Shown here one piece after another: positions 43,709-52,777 of a stretch of 52,789 bases of DNA (position 1 is the stretch's first letter; each line of letters opens with the position of its first letter). The position numbers and the translations under genes were made by a program. The notes beneath the pieces are model-generated. The model had not been told where the DNA came from. It saw nothing but the letters and a program-made list of their open reading frames with translations, and searched no databases. The stretch comes from an uncultured Alphaproteobacteria bacterium (GTDB lineage: Bacteria; Pseudomonadota; Alphaproteobacteria; CAAGCB01; CAG-977): contig CALYBD010000014.1 of the NCBI GenBank assembly GCA_944393745.1, positions 1 to 52,789 of the forward strand, in the 5' to 3' direction.

Positions 43709-44640
43709 AAAAATATCCCGCTTTTTTATTGACCGCGGGAATGATTTGCGCCTCCTTTGCCGTGCAGGCAAAGGAGGACAAAATTCCCGTCTGGATATCC
43801 GATCCTTATGCCGTTTGCGATGAAAACGCCTTTTGCGCCGTCGGATCCGCAAATAATCTGAATGCCGCCGGAGCGCAGGCGCGCGCAGGAATTGCAAAAA
43901 TATTTCAGGCACGGGTTAAATCTTCCCTGTCTTCCTTAGTCGAATCAAATAACGACAGCGTTTCTTCCGCTGCCCGGCACAGCCTGTCCGAAGAATCCGA
44001 CGTTTTGCTAAAAACTGTTGAAATCAAAGAAACTTTCCGACAAAACGAAACTTTTTACGCACTGGCTTTTCTGGACAAGCAAAAAGCCGCCCGCATCGTC
44101 GCCGGCAAAATTGACGATCTGGATTCAAAAATGGAAGCCTTTTTGCAAGACGACAATGCCGCCTCTGCGCGCAAAGCCGAAAAGCTTTACGAACAACGCC
44201 GGGAATTAAACGAATTAATGATTGTCCTGACCGGTAAAGGTGTTTTGGAAAGCTTTTCATTCGCAGATGTTTTTAAAAACCGCAAAGAAAAAACAAAAGG
44301 CGGAGACATCTGTCTGAATATTATCGGCACAAAAAACAACACTTTTAAAAGCACCGTTAAAAACGTGTTTAAAGAAAACGGATACATCATCTCAAACGAT
44401 TGTTCAATCAAAGTCACCGTTTCGGTTCAGGCAAACCGGGAACCGACGGACATTGAAGGATTGGAAAAATATTCTTTCGGTTTTTCGGTAAAAGCCAAAG
44501 AAATCCTCAGCGGAAAACAAACCCTGCTGTTTGAAAGAAGTTTCAGCGAAGCCGGACAAAATGCCGATCAGGCTTTATCACTGGTAATTAATGATTTCAA
44601 ACAGGAACTGACGGAATCAATCGGTGACTTTTCATTTTAA
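43705..44640 (+). CDS. Periplasmic LPP20-like protein with type I signal
   Basis: 311 residues. Signal peptide MKKYPAFLLTAGMICASFAVQA, with a cut after VQA instead of a lipobox cysteine. The LPP20-like domain follows: IPVWISDPYAVCDENAFCAVGSANNLNAAGAQARAGIAK, with two cysteines that may form a disulfide. Residues 150-300 hold an alpha/beta part (CLNIIGTKNNTFKSTVKNV, GFSVKAKEILSGKQTLLFE). Probably a soluble periplasmic partner of the lipoproteins around it. Function unknown. Confidence 0.7.
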   Translation: MKKYPAFLLTAGMICASFAVQAKEDKIPVWISDPYAVCDENAFCAVGSANNLNAAGAQARAGIAKIFQARVKSSLSSLVESNNDSVSSAARHSLSEESDVLLKTVEIKETFRQNETFYALAFLDKQKAARIVAGKIDDLDSKMEAFLQDDNAASARKAEKLYEQRRELNELMIVLTGKGVLESFSFADVFKNRKEKTKGGDICLNIIGTKNNTFKSTVKNVFKENGYIISNDCSIKVTVSVQANREPTDIEGLEKYSFGFSVKAKEILSGKQTLLFERSFSEAGQNADQALSLVINDFKQELTESIGDFSF

Positions 44641-44656
44641 AACGAGAGGAATTACA

Positions 44657-45262
44657 ATGAAAAAAATCAACAGCTTATTTATCCTTGTTTTCATCGCCTG
44701 TCTGTCCGGCTGCGCTTCGCTTAACCCGTATATGAGCAAAGAAGACCAAATCGCAACAGCCGAATGGACAACACGCGACACAAACGATACGGCCGCGGCA
44801 ATCGTCAATAAAATCATTAACAGCAAAAGATTGCAAAGCTATATCCAAAAACGTCCGAATCAGGAAACGACACTTTACCTGGCGCAACTGGAAAATAAGA
44901 CCGACAAATCGGATATGGACGCCGCACGCGTTGCTTTGAATGCCGCGTTAAAAGAAAAACTGATTAATGAAGTCGACGGTTTCACGGTTATTGATCCCGA
45001 AAACAAAGCCATTAACAAAGAATTGGTTCGTCAGCGCGGCGGTTCCGTTAAAATGTCGGATATTGTTTCCGCCGCCCAAAAAAGCGGCGCGGACACACTG
45101 ATCACCGGCGTAATTTCAGGCGACCGGCACGATGTCGGCAATAAAACGTTTCAGGAATATACCTTTGATCTGCAAATCGTTGAGGTCAAAACAACAAAAG
45201 TTCTGGCAACAGCGCATCATACAGTCGAAAAACAGCAAAAGACACCGAAGTTTCGCTGGTAA
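44657..45262 (+). CDS. LpoB-like penicillin-binding-protein activator lipoprotein
   Basis: 201 residues from the ATG at 44657 (AGAGGA upstream). Lipobox ACLSGCASL, Cys after SG. Then an LpoB-style fold: TTRDTNDTAAAIVNKIINSK, YLAQLENKTDKSDMDAARVALNAALKEKL, FTVIDPENK and ADTLITGVISGD, matching LpoB-type YcfM proteins in order. LpoB spans the periplasm and activates the bifunctional peptidoglycan synthase PBP1b. It ends the operon COG3014-like, LPP20-like, LPP20-like, LpoB-like, which occurs in other Gram-negatives (from memory). A strong terminator follows. Confidence 0.8.
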   Translation: MKKINSLFILVFIACLSGCASLNPYMSKEDQIATAEWTTRDTNDTAAAIVNKIINSKRLQSYIQKRPNQETTLYLAQLENKTDKSDMDAARVALNAALKEKLINEVDGFTVIDPENKAINKELVRQRGGSVKMSDIVSAAQKSGADTLITGVISGDRHDVGNKTFQEYTFDLQIVEVKTTKVLATAHHTVEKQQKTPKFRW

Positions 45263-45270
45263 TCACTTTA

Positions 45271-45300
45271 AAAGCCCCCTTTTCCCAAGGGGGCTTTTTT
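45271..45300. terminator. Bidirectional terminator between LpoB-like and CPA2 genes
   Basis: AAAGCCCCCTT (45271-45281), loop TTCCC, AAGGGGGCTTT (45287-45297), then T residues. The reverse strand ends in TTTTAAAG after the CPA2 stop. Confidence 0.9.
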
Positions 45301-46450
45301 AATCATTCATATCCGGTTTAAAAAACACCTGTGCAATAATCGTCGGCACAACGGCAGAAACAATAATAACGCCGATCAGCACCGAATACTGCCGCACGTC
45401 AATCATACCGGAATCCAATCCGAAATAAGCCGCGATCGTTCCGAACGTCAGTCCGGTCGTCATCAGCAGCGTTGAATACATCGGCGCCTTTTTTAAATAT
45501 TTTTTTGCCAAAAAATAAACCCCGGCCACCTTTGAAAAGGCCTGTATCAGCAACAGCATAAAGAATACGCCCGCCGCACCGATTAATAACGGAACGGATA
45601 TCTTCAGCCCGCCGACAATAAAAAAGACCGGCGTAATAAAGGAATATGCACCGCTGCGCAGCCTGTCGTTTGCAGACGTTTCGCTGTTTGCCGTATCACC
45701 GCTTGTTTCAAAAAAATCCGACATTAAAAAGCCCAAAACAAACGCCGGCAAAACGGCATGACCGTGCCCGAGTTCGCCGAAATAAATAAAAATAAACAGC
45801 AAAAACAGAATATATTTTACTTCGGTTTCCGCCAGATTATTTTTATAAAACGAGCTGTGAAACAATTTTTGCGAATATTTGTATGCCCCGAAAATAACCA
45901 TACCGGAAACGACATAAAAAAGCAGCGTGTACATCGTCGGTTTAACGAATAAAACACTTAAAACCAGAACCGTCGTAATATCCGTCACAAACGTTGCCGA
46001 CATTAAAATGGTTCCAAGCTTTGTTTTATTCATGCCCGTTTCCATCAAAATCGAATAAATAACCCCCAAAGACGTTGTGGACAACGCCACCCCGGCGATC
46101 AACGCCGCATTCGGATTCCAGCCCGAAACATAGTACGTGTATAAAAACAGGCATATAAACGGCACAAAGAAAGAAAACAGCCCGATCATCAGGCTCGGCA
46201 CGGCGTTTTTGCAAAAAGAACGCGGATTCATTTCCGTTCCGGCCAAAAACGTAATCACCACGCCGCCCAAAGAAGCAAAAAACAACATCCAATCTTGAGG
46301 TTTTACACCGAAACACGACAAAACAACGCCGCACAGCGTTTCCATCACCACGACCGGCAGACTCAGTTTCGGAGAAATCAAAGAAACCAAAAAAATTGAT
46401 CCGACCACTATCAGATTTGTTAATTCCGAAGATAACTGTAAATCCGCCAT
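45299..46450 (-). CDS. CPA2-family cation:proton antiporter
   Basis: 383 residues with about 12 hydrophobic helices and no C-terminal TrkA-N domain, unlike full KefB/KefC. Key features: VVITFLAGTEMNPRSF, AGVALSTTSLGVIYSIL (ST motif), SATFVTDITTVL with a membrane aspartate that may carry ions, and LPAFVLGFLMSDFF. The family exchanges Na+ or K+ for protons in the inner membrane. Separated by 74 bases from the His-rich gene on the same strand. Confidence 0.88.
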   Translation of the reverse strand: MADLQLSSELTNLIVVGSIFLVSLISPKLSLPVVVMETLCGVVLSCFGVKPQDWMLFFASLGGVVITFLAGTEMNPRSFCKNAVPSLMIGLFSFFVPFICLFLYTYYVSGWNPNAALIAGVALSTTSLGVIYSILMETGMNKTKLGTILMSATFVTDITTVLVLSVLFVKPTMYTLLFYVVSGMVIFGAYKYSQKLFHSSFYKNNLAETEVKYILFLLFIFIYFGELGHGHAVLPAFVLGFLMSDFFETSGDTANSETSANDRLRSGAYSFITPVFFIVGGLKISVPLLIGAAGVFFMLLLIQAFSKVAGVYFLAKKYLKKAPMYSTLLMTTGLTFGTIAAYFGLDSGMIDVRQYSVLIGVIIVSAVVPTIIAQVFFKPDMND

Positions 46451-46524
46451 ATCCCTATCCTTTGCATAAAAAAAGGGAAATATAATCGACTTTACCCTGT
46501 TTTCAAAGACAACTTTTTGTTCGG

Positions 46525-46881
46525 TTAATCTTCCGGCAGATAATCGTGCAGAATAACTGCCAGATTCATCAGCGTTTTTTTCTTTTTCGGCGACAAATCG
46601 GCAATTGCTTCGCTTAATATGTCATCAACGTCCGGATTCCTGCCCAATCCCAGCAGTTCGCTTAGATCATCACATTCGTTCATTTCCGTCTGCAGCAACG
46701 ACAAAGCATCGCCGGGAACGTCGTCGTCCAGTCCGAACATGGCAGAAACCGCGGAATAATTTTCCTCTTCTTCCGTATGATCATGGCCGCAATCGCAGTA
46801 GTCCGAATGATGATGACCGCAGGAACATGTATCGTGATCGTGGTTATGTTCGTGACAAGAGCAGTGATGATCGTGTTTCAT
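46525..46881 (-). CDS. His/Cys-rich putative metal-binding protein
   Basis: 118 residues. The N-terminal 40 residues are built almost only from His, Cys, Asp and Glu, for example KHDHHCSCHEHNHDHD and CSCGHHHSDYCDCGHDH, which would bind Zn, Ni or similar metals. Residues 45-118 form a small acidic helical domain (VPGDALSLLQTEMNECDDLS, PKKKKTLMNLAVILHDYL). Not a recognised metallochaperone. It sits 21 bases after rsmE and upstream of a CPA2 antiporter on the same strand. The ATG is preceded by AAAGG. Confidence 0.75.
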   Translation of the reverse strand: MKHDHHCSCHEHNHDHDTCSCGHHHSDYCDCGHDHTEEEENYSAVSAMFGLDDDVPGDALSLLQTEMNECDDLSELLGLGRNPDVDDILSEAIADLSPKKKKTLMNLAVILHDYLPED

Positions 46882-46902
46882 TAAGTTTTCAGCCTTTCAA
46901 AA

Positions 46903-47607
46903 TTATCTGCACATAAACAAAGCCAAAGCGGCAATCGCCGCCGTTTCCGCCCGCAAAATCCGTTCCCCCAGATCCAGTCCGACCGTATGAGGCGTTGCCG
47001 CGATCAAAGCGCGCTCGGATTCGGAAAAGCCGCCTTCCGGTCCGACAAGAAAAGCCGCCCTGTCCACCCCTTTAAACACCTGTTCGGCTTTGTGTCCCGT
47101 GCCGGTTTCGTCCAAATGAATCAACAACGGTTCATCTGCGTTTTGTTCGTTTAACAGAGCCGCCAGTGCGACAGGTTCCGAAATTTCCGGCACGTCCAGA
47201 CGGCGGCATTGTTCGCAGGCCTCTATGGCAACGGCGCGCAAACGTTCGACGTTAACGCGCTGAACGGACGTATATTGCGTTATAACGGGCACGATTTTTG
47301 TAACACCCAGTTCGGTTGCTTTTTCAACGACCAGCGCCGTACAGTCGCGTTTCAACAAAGCGAAATACAAACGCACATCGCGTTTTTCAGGCTGACCGCG
47401 CAGCACGCGACAGATTTGAATCTGCGCTTCTTTTTTGTTTAACACAGACAATACGGCCGAAAATTCTCCTTCGCGGCCGTTAAAGACGAACAGTTCCGCC
47501 CCCGGCTGCGCGCGCAGAACGTTACGCAGATAATGTCGCTGGTCTTCGGGCAGACAAACGGTTGCCCCGACAGCCAACGGCTGATTTACAAAAAGACGAA
47601 TCTGCAT
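46903..47607 (-). CDS. rsmE: 16S rRNA m3U1498 methyltransferase
   Basis: 234 residues. A PUA-like N-terminus (DQRHYLRNVLRAQPGAELFVFNG) and a SPOUT-fold C-terminal half: KATELGVTKIVPVITQYTSV, FLVGPEGGFSESERALIA and LGERILRAETAAIAAL, where the knot and SAM site lie. It makes m3U1498 in 16S rRNA. Its ATG directly abuts the stop of the HD-GYP gene (GAGGAATAA ATG), with the ribosome site inside the upstream gene. Confidence 0.95.
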   Translation of the reverse strand: MQIRLFVNQPLAVGATVCLPEDQRHYLRNVLRAQPGAELFVFNGREGEFSAVLSVLNKKEAQIQICRVLRGQPEKRDVRLYFALLKRDCTALVVEKATELGVTKIVPVITQYTSVQRVNVERLRAVAIEACEQCRRLDVPEISEPVALAALLNEQNADEPLLIHLDETGTGHKAEQVFKGVDRAAFLVGPEGGFSESERALIAATPHTVGLDLGERILRAETAAIAALALFMCR

Positions 47608-49359
47608 TTATTCCTCTTTAAGCGTTTCCGGATTTACCAGATACTGTTGAATATCAACCTGATCAATCTGGCTTTCTTTCATATATTGTTCGGCATATTC
47701 CTGATAAACGCCCGAAGTCAAGAACAAATTAAACAAATCGGGATCAATGTGGCCGCCTTTTGCCATACCGGACATAATGGAGATAATCTCGGACATCTTT
47801 TTAATTTTTTTATACGGCCTGTCGCTGGACGACAAAGCTTCGAACACATCGGCCAGACCTAAAATACGCGCCGGGACAGACATTTGTGAACGCTTCAGAT
47901 GATTCGGAAAACCCGTTCCGTCCATATGTTCGTGGTGACCGCCGGCATATTCGACAACATTTTTAATATGCGCCGGGAACGGAATGGCTTTTAACATTTC
48001 AATGGTCATATCGATATGGCTGTTGATTTTTTTGGCTTCTTCGGGGGTCAGAGTTCCCCGCGCGATAGAAAGATTATGGATTTCCCCGCGGTTATATCCG
48101 CCGAAAATATGATCCGGCCGGTCTTCCAGCAACGGTTCATGCGGATTTGTCTTTGGCGGCATATTGTCTTTGATGCGTTCGGCTTCGTCCCAGGACAGCC
48201 CCAACGTTTTATCAAAGTAACGATAGTACGTTTGTTTGGCAATTTCATGAACCCGCTGAATTTCCTCTGCGGACAAAATATCGTATCCGACATTGGACTT
48301 TGCCAGAAAAGCAAAATCGTCTTCCAGTTTTTTGACACGAGCATTAAATTCGGCCAGCAGCAAATCTTTCGGTTCCGTTCCGGCCAGCCGTTTTTTCAAA
48401 TAATCGATATGCGCGTCTCGGCGCAGAATTTCAAATCTGGCACGGATTTCGTGAATACGGTTATTAACGGTTTCAAGCTTTGTCGCCTTGTCCAGAACAT
48501 ATTCGGGCGTTGTGACTTTGCCGCAATCATGCAGCCAGGACGCCAAATGAAAAGCGTACCATTCGTCATCGGACATTTCAAAATCTTGGAATACCCCGTC
48601 CTGAGCCATAACGGCCGCCAGTGCCATCATACGCGCAATAACGGGAACGCGCTGACAATGCGCGCCGGTATAAGGAGACTTATCGTCAATGGCACGGGCA
48701 ATAACCTCTAAAAAAGCTTCCAGAACGTTTTTCTGCGATATCAGCAGCAGCTGGTTGTCAATGGCAACGGCGGCATGAGATGCCAGAGCCTCCACCAATC
48801 TTTGCATGGATTTTGAAAAACTGATTGTTTCGCCGGATGGCGCACAGGCGTTGATCAGCTGTAAAACGGCAACGACCTGTCCGGTTCTGGTTTTCAAAGG
48901 AACCGTTAAAAACGATTTTGATCTGTACCCTGATTTTTTATCGAATTTATGCGTGCCCGAAAAATCAAACTTTGTCGAATCGTAGGCATCGGGCACGTTG
49001 ACGATTTCGTCGGTCAGCGCGGCATAAGTGGAAATATTGGAATAGTTGGGTTCATTGGTTTCCGGGTCGTACAGGTACAAAGGCGGAAAAGGAATTTCCT
49101 TTTTTTCGGACGTACCGCCCATTTTAATGCCCAGCTTATCGTTATGCAGAATGGAAAAAACCAGCTGATTTTGCGCCGGATCCATCAGGTACAGCGTGCC
49201 CCCTTCCGCGTTGCAGAATTCCTTTGCAGCGGTCAGGATATTTTCTAATAAAACGTCCATATCCTGCTCGGCCGAAAGAGCGATGCCGATATTAAAAAGG
49301 CGATCCAATTCTTCTGCCGACAAGGAAACGGCGTCATCGGTTCCGTTATCGTTTACCAT
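47608..49359 (-). CDS. GAF and HD-GYP domain protein, probable c-di-GMP phosphodiesterase
   Basis: 583 residues, cytoplasmic. A GAF domain at residues 20-190 (LFNIGIALSAEQDMDVLLENILTAAKEF, TLYLMDPAQNQLVF, SFLTVPLKTRTGQVVAVLQLIN). An HD-GYP domain follows at 220-560: ASWLHDCGKVTTPEYVLDKA (HD), SHIDMTIEMLKAIPFP, GGHHEHMDGTGFP (the GYP position reads GFP), and LADVFEALSSSDRPYKK. Metal-site His and Asp residues are kept. It should hydrolyse c-di-GMP to pGpG or GMP. Its start has GGAAGAGGG upstream. First gene of an operon with rsmE. Confidence 0.9.
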   Translation of the reverse strand: MVNDNGTDDAVSLSAEELDRLFNIGIALSAEQDMDVLLENILTAAKEFCNAEGGTLYLMDPAQNQLVFSILHNDKLGIKMGGTSEKKEIPFPPLYLYDPETNEPNYSNISTYAALTDEIVNVPDAYDSTKFDFSGTHKFDKKSGYRSKSFLTVPLKTRTGQVVAVLQLINACAPSGETISFSKSMQRLVEALASHAAVAIDNQLLLISQKNVLEAFLEVIARAIDDKSPYTGAHCQRVPVIARMMALAAVMAQDGVFQDFEMSDDEWYAFHLASWLHDCGKVTTPEYVLDKATKLETVNNRIHEIRARFEILRRDAHIDYLKKRLAGTEPKDLLLAEFNARVKKLEDDFAFLAKSNVGYDILSAEEIQRVHEIAKQTYYRYFDKTLGLSWDEAERIKDNMPPKTNPHEPLLEDRPDHIFGGYNRGEIHNLSIARGTLTPEEAKKINSHIDMTIEMLKAIPFPAHIKNVVEYAGGHHEHMDGTGFPNHLKRSQMSVPARILGLADVFEALSSSDRPYKKIKKMSEIISIMSGMAKGGHIDPDLFNLFLTSGVYQEYAEQYMKESQIDQVDIQQYLVNPETLKEE

Positions 49360-49544
49360 GTTACCCTCTTCCTTGTTTGAAATATTATCTCATTTTCAGA
49401 CAATAGAGTCAAAGACTTATCAGATTTCATTTTTCCAGTAAAACAAACGTACAGAGCCGTATGTAACTTAAATTTAACAGAAGAAAAACCTTTTTTGCTG
49501 TAGCATAGGAAAAAGTTTTTTTATCTGTTCGCAAAGGGAAAAGC

Positions 49545-50297
49545 ATGGCTTTGTTCAATGACAAAAAAAGCACGCCCGCGGAAGATCGCGGAGAAACAAC
49601 ACAAATACCGCTTTCTTTTAATTATATTGCTTTTTTGATTTTTATTTTCGGCCTTTGCCTGTCTTGCATTTTATCCGTTGCCATGAAGGCGGGGCGGTTT
49701 ATTGAATACAAAGTGCCGGTGTATTTAATGGAATTCCCGCTGGGAATTATTTGCGCAACGGCGTGCTTTTTGTTTTTGGCCGTTTTATCGGGGCTGGTTT
49801 TGCAAAAAACGCTGAATACCGAAGAAACGCCGAAAAGCATTCTCAGTCGATCGCAAAAAATCAGTTACTTCTTTTCTTTGCTGACAACATTGGGGGTAAC
49901 GGCTTATTTATGCGCCGTTTTGGTGCACGGTTTAAAATCCGGACGTTTTTTATCCGAAAGCCTGTATATCGTATTTTTATACGTCTGCGTTTTAAGCGTT
50001 CATTTCAAAGCGCGCAAAACGCCTTTGGCCCATATGTTTACAACGGCCGCCTTTATTTTAATTCTGGTCGTGACGGCGTTTTACGGCGGGATTGCCGCGG
50101 CCAAAACAACCAGACAAAATATTGCTTTGCTCAACGGGGAAACATTTGCGCTTGTCAGCGCCCAGAAAAACAACTACATTCTGGTTGGTTTCGATGCCAA
50201 AGCCAACAGATCAAACGGAAAAATTCTGATCCTGCCAAAACAAAGCAGTCTGTTGGAACAAACCGTTTTTATCCCGATCGGCAGCCAAAAGAGATAA
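49545..50297 (+). CDS. Unknown multi-pass membrane protein
   Basis: 250 residues with about five helices at 25-48 (YIAFLIFIFGLCLSCILSV), 68-88 (GIICATACFLFLAVLSGLVL), 105-128, 138-152 and 163-183. The C-terminal 60 residues are soluble (NGETFALVSAQKNNYILVGF, KILILPKQSSLLEQ). No family recognised. It starts with AGGGAAAAGC, ATG at 49545, and ends 4 bases before pmbA. It may be co-transcribed with pmbA. Confidence 0.6.
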   Translation: MALFNDKKSTPAEDRGETTQIPLSFNYIAFLIFIFGLCLSCILSVAMKAGRFIEYKVPVYLMEFPLGIICATACFLFLAVLSGLVLQKTLNTEETPKSILSRSQKISYFFSLLTTLGVTAYLCAVLVHGLKSGRFLSESLYIVFLYVCVLSVHFKARKTPLAHMFTTAAFILILVVTAFYGGIAAAKTTRQNIALLNGETFALVSAQKNNYILVGFDAKANRSNGKILILPKQSSLLEQTVFIPIGSQKR

Positions 50298-50301
50298 TGC
50301 A

Positions 50302-51648
50302 ATGACAGAAATACTCAGCCTTTCAAATGCGGTCGATTTTTTAATTGAACAAGCCCGTAAAGCCGGCGCCGATTCTGCCGAATCCTTTGGTGTACACAGC
50401 TTGTCGGCCAGTGCGGAATGCCGCCTGCAAAAAACGGAAAACGTCGAATATGCCGAAACGGCCGGCGTTGATTTACGCGTTTTCTGCGGCCGGCAACCGG
50501 CTGTTGTATCCTCTTGTATTCTGGATAAAAAGACTTTAACGGATCTGGCACAGCGAGCCGTCCAAATGGCCAAAGCCGTTCCGGCCGATCCGTTCTGCGG
50601 TCTGGCCGACCCCGAACAGCAAATAACGGCTTTTCCCGATCTGGATTTGTTTGATCCGACGGAACTGACAACAGCTGATTTATCAGATACCGCCTTAAAA
50701 GCCGAAGACGCAGCCCTGTCCGTTCCCGGCGTGACTCAGTCTGACGGTGCGGCCGCCGGTATTGAAAAATCGCATATCATTATGACTTCTTCGACAGGCT
50801 TCAGGCGCGAATATGACCGTTCGTCCGCATCTGTTTCCGTTTCCGTCATTGCCGCCGATGCGGAAGGCAGAAAAGAAACCGATTACGATTATTCAACGGC
50901 TGTTTATTTTTCAGATCTGGAAGACAGCGCAAAAATCGGAAATAACGCCGGACAACGTACGGTTCGGCGCTTAAATCCGCAAAAAATTCCGTCCGGAACA
51001 ATGGACGTTGTTCTGGATCCCCGTCTGGCCAGAGGACTGATCGGTACGTTTGCCGGTGCCATCAACGGCGCCGGAATAGCCCGGGGAACGTCTTTTTTAA
51101 AAGACTGCATGGGCCAGGAAATCTTTCCTGCGGAATTAAGCCTTTTGGAAAACCCGCATAAACAGCGCGGTACCGCTTCACGCCCCTGTGATGCGGAAGG
51201 ATTGCCCTGCCTGCCGCGGGCCTTGATTGACAAAGGCGTCCTGACGTCCTGGTTGTTGGATCTGCATGCGGCCAGAAAACTAAATCTGGAATCGACGGGT
51301 CATGCTGCCAGAGGATTGGGATCAAATCCGCATCCGTCGGCTTCAAACCTGACGTTAACGGGCGGAAAAGTTTCCGCGGACGAGTTGATGGCCGATATCA
51401 AATACGGTTTATATCTGACACAGCTGTTTGGCCAGGGGATTGACCTGATTACCGGGGATTACAGCCGCGGTGCGTCCGGTTTTTTAATCGAAAACGGAGA
51501 AATAACGGTACCCGTCAGTGAAATTACGATTGCCGGCAATTTAAAAAACATGTTCAAAAACATGGCAGCGGCAAATGATTTAGATGACCGTCATGCCATT
51601 AATGCGCCGACAATCCGTTTGTTTAATCTGGCCGTTGCGGGGAAATAA
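50302..51648 (+). CDS. pmbA: PmbA/TldE-like metalloprotease subunit
   Basis: 448 residues. PmbA-type features: the N-terminal domain (AVDFLIEQARKAGADSAESFGV), the LDPRLARGLIGTFAGAINGAGIARGTSFL segment and the C-terminal YSRGASGFLIENGEITVPVSEITIAGNLKNMFKNM, shared by TldD and PmbA. Unlike TldD it lacks an HExxH motif, as expected for the TldE partner. Together with TldD it cleaves peptides, including ribosomal peptide precursors, and CcdA. No tldD in the window. Confidence 0.93.
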   Translation: MTEILSLSNAVDFLIEQARKAGADSAESFGVHSLSASAECRLQKTENVEYAETAGVDLRVFCGRQPAVVSSCILDKKTLTDLAQRAVQMAKAVPADPFCGLADPEQQITAFPDLDLFDPTELTTADLSDTALKAEDAALSVPGVTQSDGAAAGIEKSHIIMTSSTGFRREYDRSSASVSVSVIAADAEGRKETDYDYSTAVYFSDLEDSAKIGNNAGQRTVRRLNPQKIPSGTMDVVLDPRLARGLIGTFAGAINGAGIARGTSFLKDCMGQEIFPAELSLLENPHKQRGTASRPCDAEGLPCLPRALIDKGVLTSWLLDLHAARKLNLESTGHAARGLGSNPHPSASNLTLTGGKVSADELMADIKYGLYLTQLFGQGIDLITGDYSRGASGFLIENGEITVPVSEITIAGNLKNMFKNMAAANDLDDRHAINAPTIRLFNLAVAGK

Positions 51649-51651
51649 ACA

Positions 51652-52035
51652 ATGACTTTGGACAGTTTTACGGGATTGGAATTGTGGCGGCAGACGATGT
51701 ATGAAATCGTCCGGCGAAACGATAATGCCTCTGACCTATCAACGCGCCAGACCGCTGTTTTACTCAGCGTTTATTTAACGCCTGAACCTCATACCGTCCG
51801 TGCCTTGTCTGCAGAATTAAATATTTCCAAGCCGGCGGTATCACGTGCCATTGACAAATTAAGTGTTTTAGGATTAATCCGCCGGCAAACAGATGAAAAC
51901 GACCGGCGCAGCGTCAATTTATTTCGTACGGTCGAAGGTGCCCGCTATGTTTCAATGTTGGGCGATGTCATTGCGCAAAAAGCAAAAACCGTCAAAAACC
52001 CGTTAAACGGCGGTATATGGGAATCCTCTTTTTAA
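51652..52035 (+). CDS. MarR-family transcriptional regulator
   Basis: 127 residues. A winged helix-turn-helix: LSTRQTAVLLSVYLTPEPHTVRALSAELNISKPAVSRAIDKLSVLGLIRRQTDENDRRSVNLFRT, with the recognition helix near residues 60-75 and a wing with DRRS. Such regulators respond to phenolic or oxidant signals. It follows pmbA by 3 bases and abuts apt tail to tail with no gap. Confidence 0.88.
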   Translation: MTLDSFTGLELWRQTMYEIVRRNDNASDLSTRQTAVLLSVYLTPEPHTVRALSAELNISKPAVSRAIDKLSVLGLIRRQTDENDRRSVNLFRTVEGARYVSMLGDVIAQKAKTVKNPLNGGIWESSF

Positions 52036-52563
52036 TTATTCGGGAAAATAAAGCATCGCGGAAAACGGCACATCTATTTTTTCGCGTCCGTTCAGATTAC
52101 CGATTTCCAACGCCGTTGCCGCACCGACGACATTTCCGCCGACCTGCCTTAACAAAGCAATGCCGGCCGCCAATGTTCCGCCGGTAGCTAAAACATCATC
52201 GACAACAACCAGCCGTTCGGACGGATCAAAGTCTTCAACGCGACATTCCATTTCATCAGTACCGTATTCCAAAGCATACGAATATCGCACGACCGTCCCG
52301 GGCAGCTTTGACGCTTTGCGCAACAAAGACAACCCGATCCCCAGATTGGCGGCAACGGGCGCGGCAAAGATAAAGCCTTTTGAATCGATGGCGAACAAAC
52401 GATTCGGATCATACTGCGCAATCAAACGCGTCATTTTTTGAACCGTCAAAGCAAAGACTTCAGGTTCTTTGAACAATCCCGTAATATCGTAAAAGTTAAC
52501 GCCTTCCTTCGGAAAACCGGGAAAAGTCGGCACATATTCGGCCAAATCAAACTTTTGGGTCAT
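52036..52563 (-). CDS. apt: Adenine phosphoribosyltransferase
   Basis: 175 residues, normal for Apt. FPGFPKEGVNFYDITGLF is the N-terminal hood, and VVVDDVLATGGTLAAGI is the PRPP-binding motif with the flexible loop nearby. It converts adenine and PRPP to AMP in purine salvage. Convergent with the MarR gene, adjacent ends. Confidence 0.95.
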   Translation of the reverse strand: MTQKFDLAEYVPTFPGFPKEGVNFYDITGLFKEPEVFALTVQKMTRLIAQYDPNRLFAIDSKGFIFAAPVAANLGIGLSLLRKASKLPGTVVRYSYALEYGTDEMECRVEDFDPSERLVVVDDVLATGGTLAAGIALLRQVGGNVVGAATALEIGNLNGREKIDVPFSAMLYFPE

Positions 52564-52696
52564 ATAATCCTTCCTGCTAAAACAAACTCAACTTTACGTT
52601 ATAAAATCATTTTTTCAACGTCAATCTCCTTTTACTTAATAAAAAAGAAAAAACCTTTCGGTTGTGATACGTTATCTGTTTTTAGAAAGAAAGAAA

Positions 52697-52712
52697 TCCC
52701 GGATAACCGGGA
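52697..52712 (-). terminator. Terminator of a gene beyond the contig
   Basis: TCCCGG-ATAA-CCGGGA. On the minus strand it is followed by TTTCTTTCTTT, so it would end a minus-strand gene lying beyond the right edge, before apt. Confidence 0.5.
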
Positions 52713-52777
52713 AAAAAACGCTTTAATTTGTTTTGTTTTTTATAAAAAACATATGTTACACTTTTGTTACAAATATG

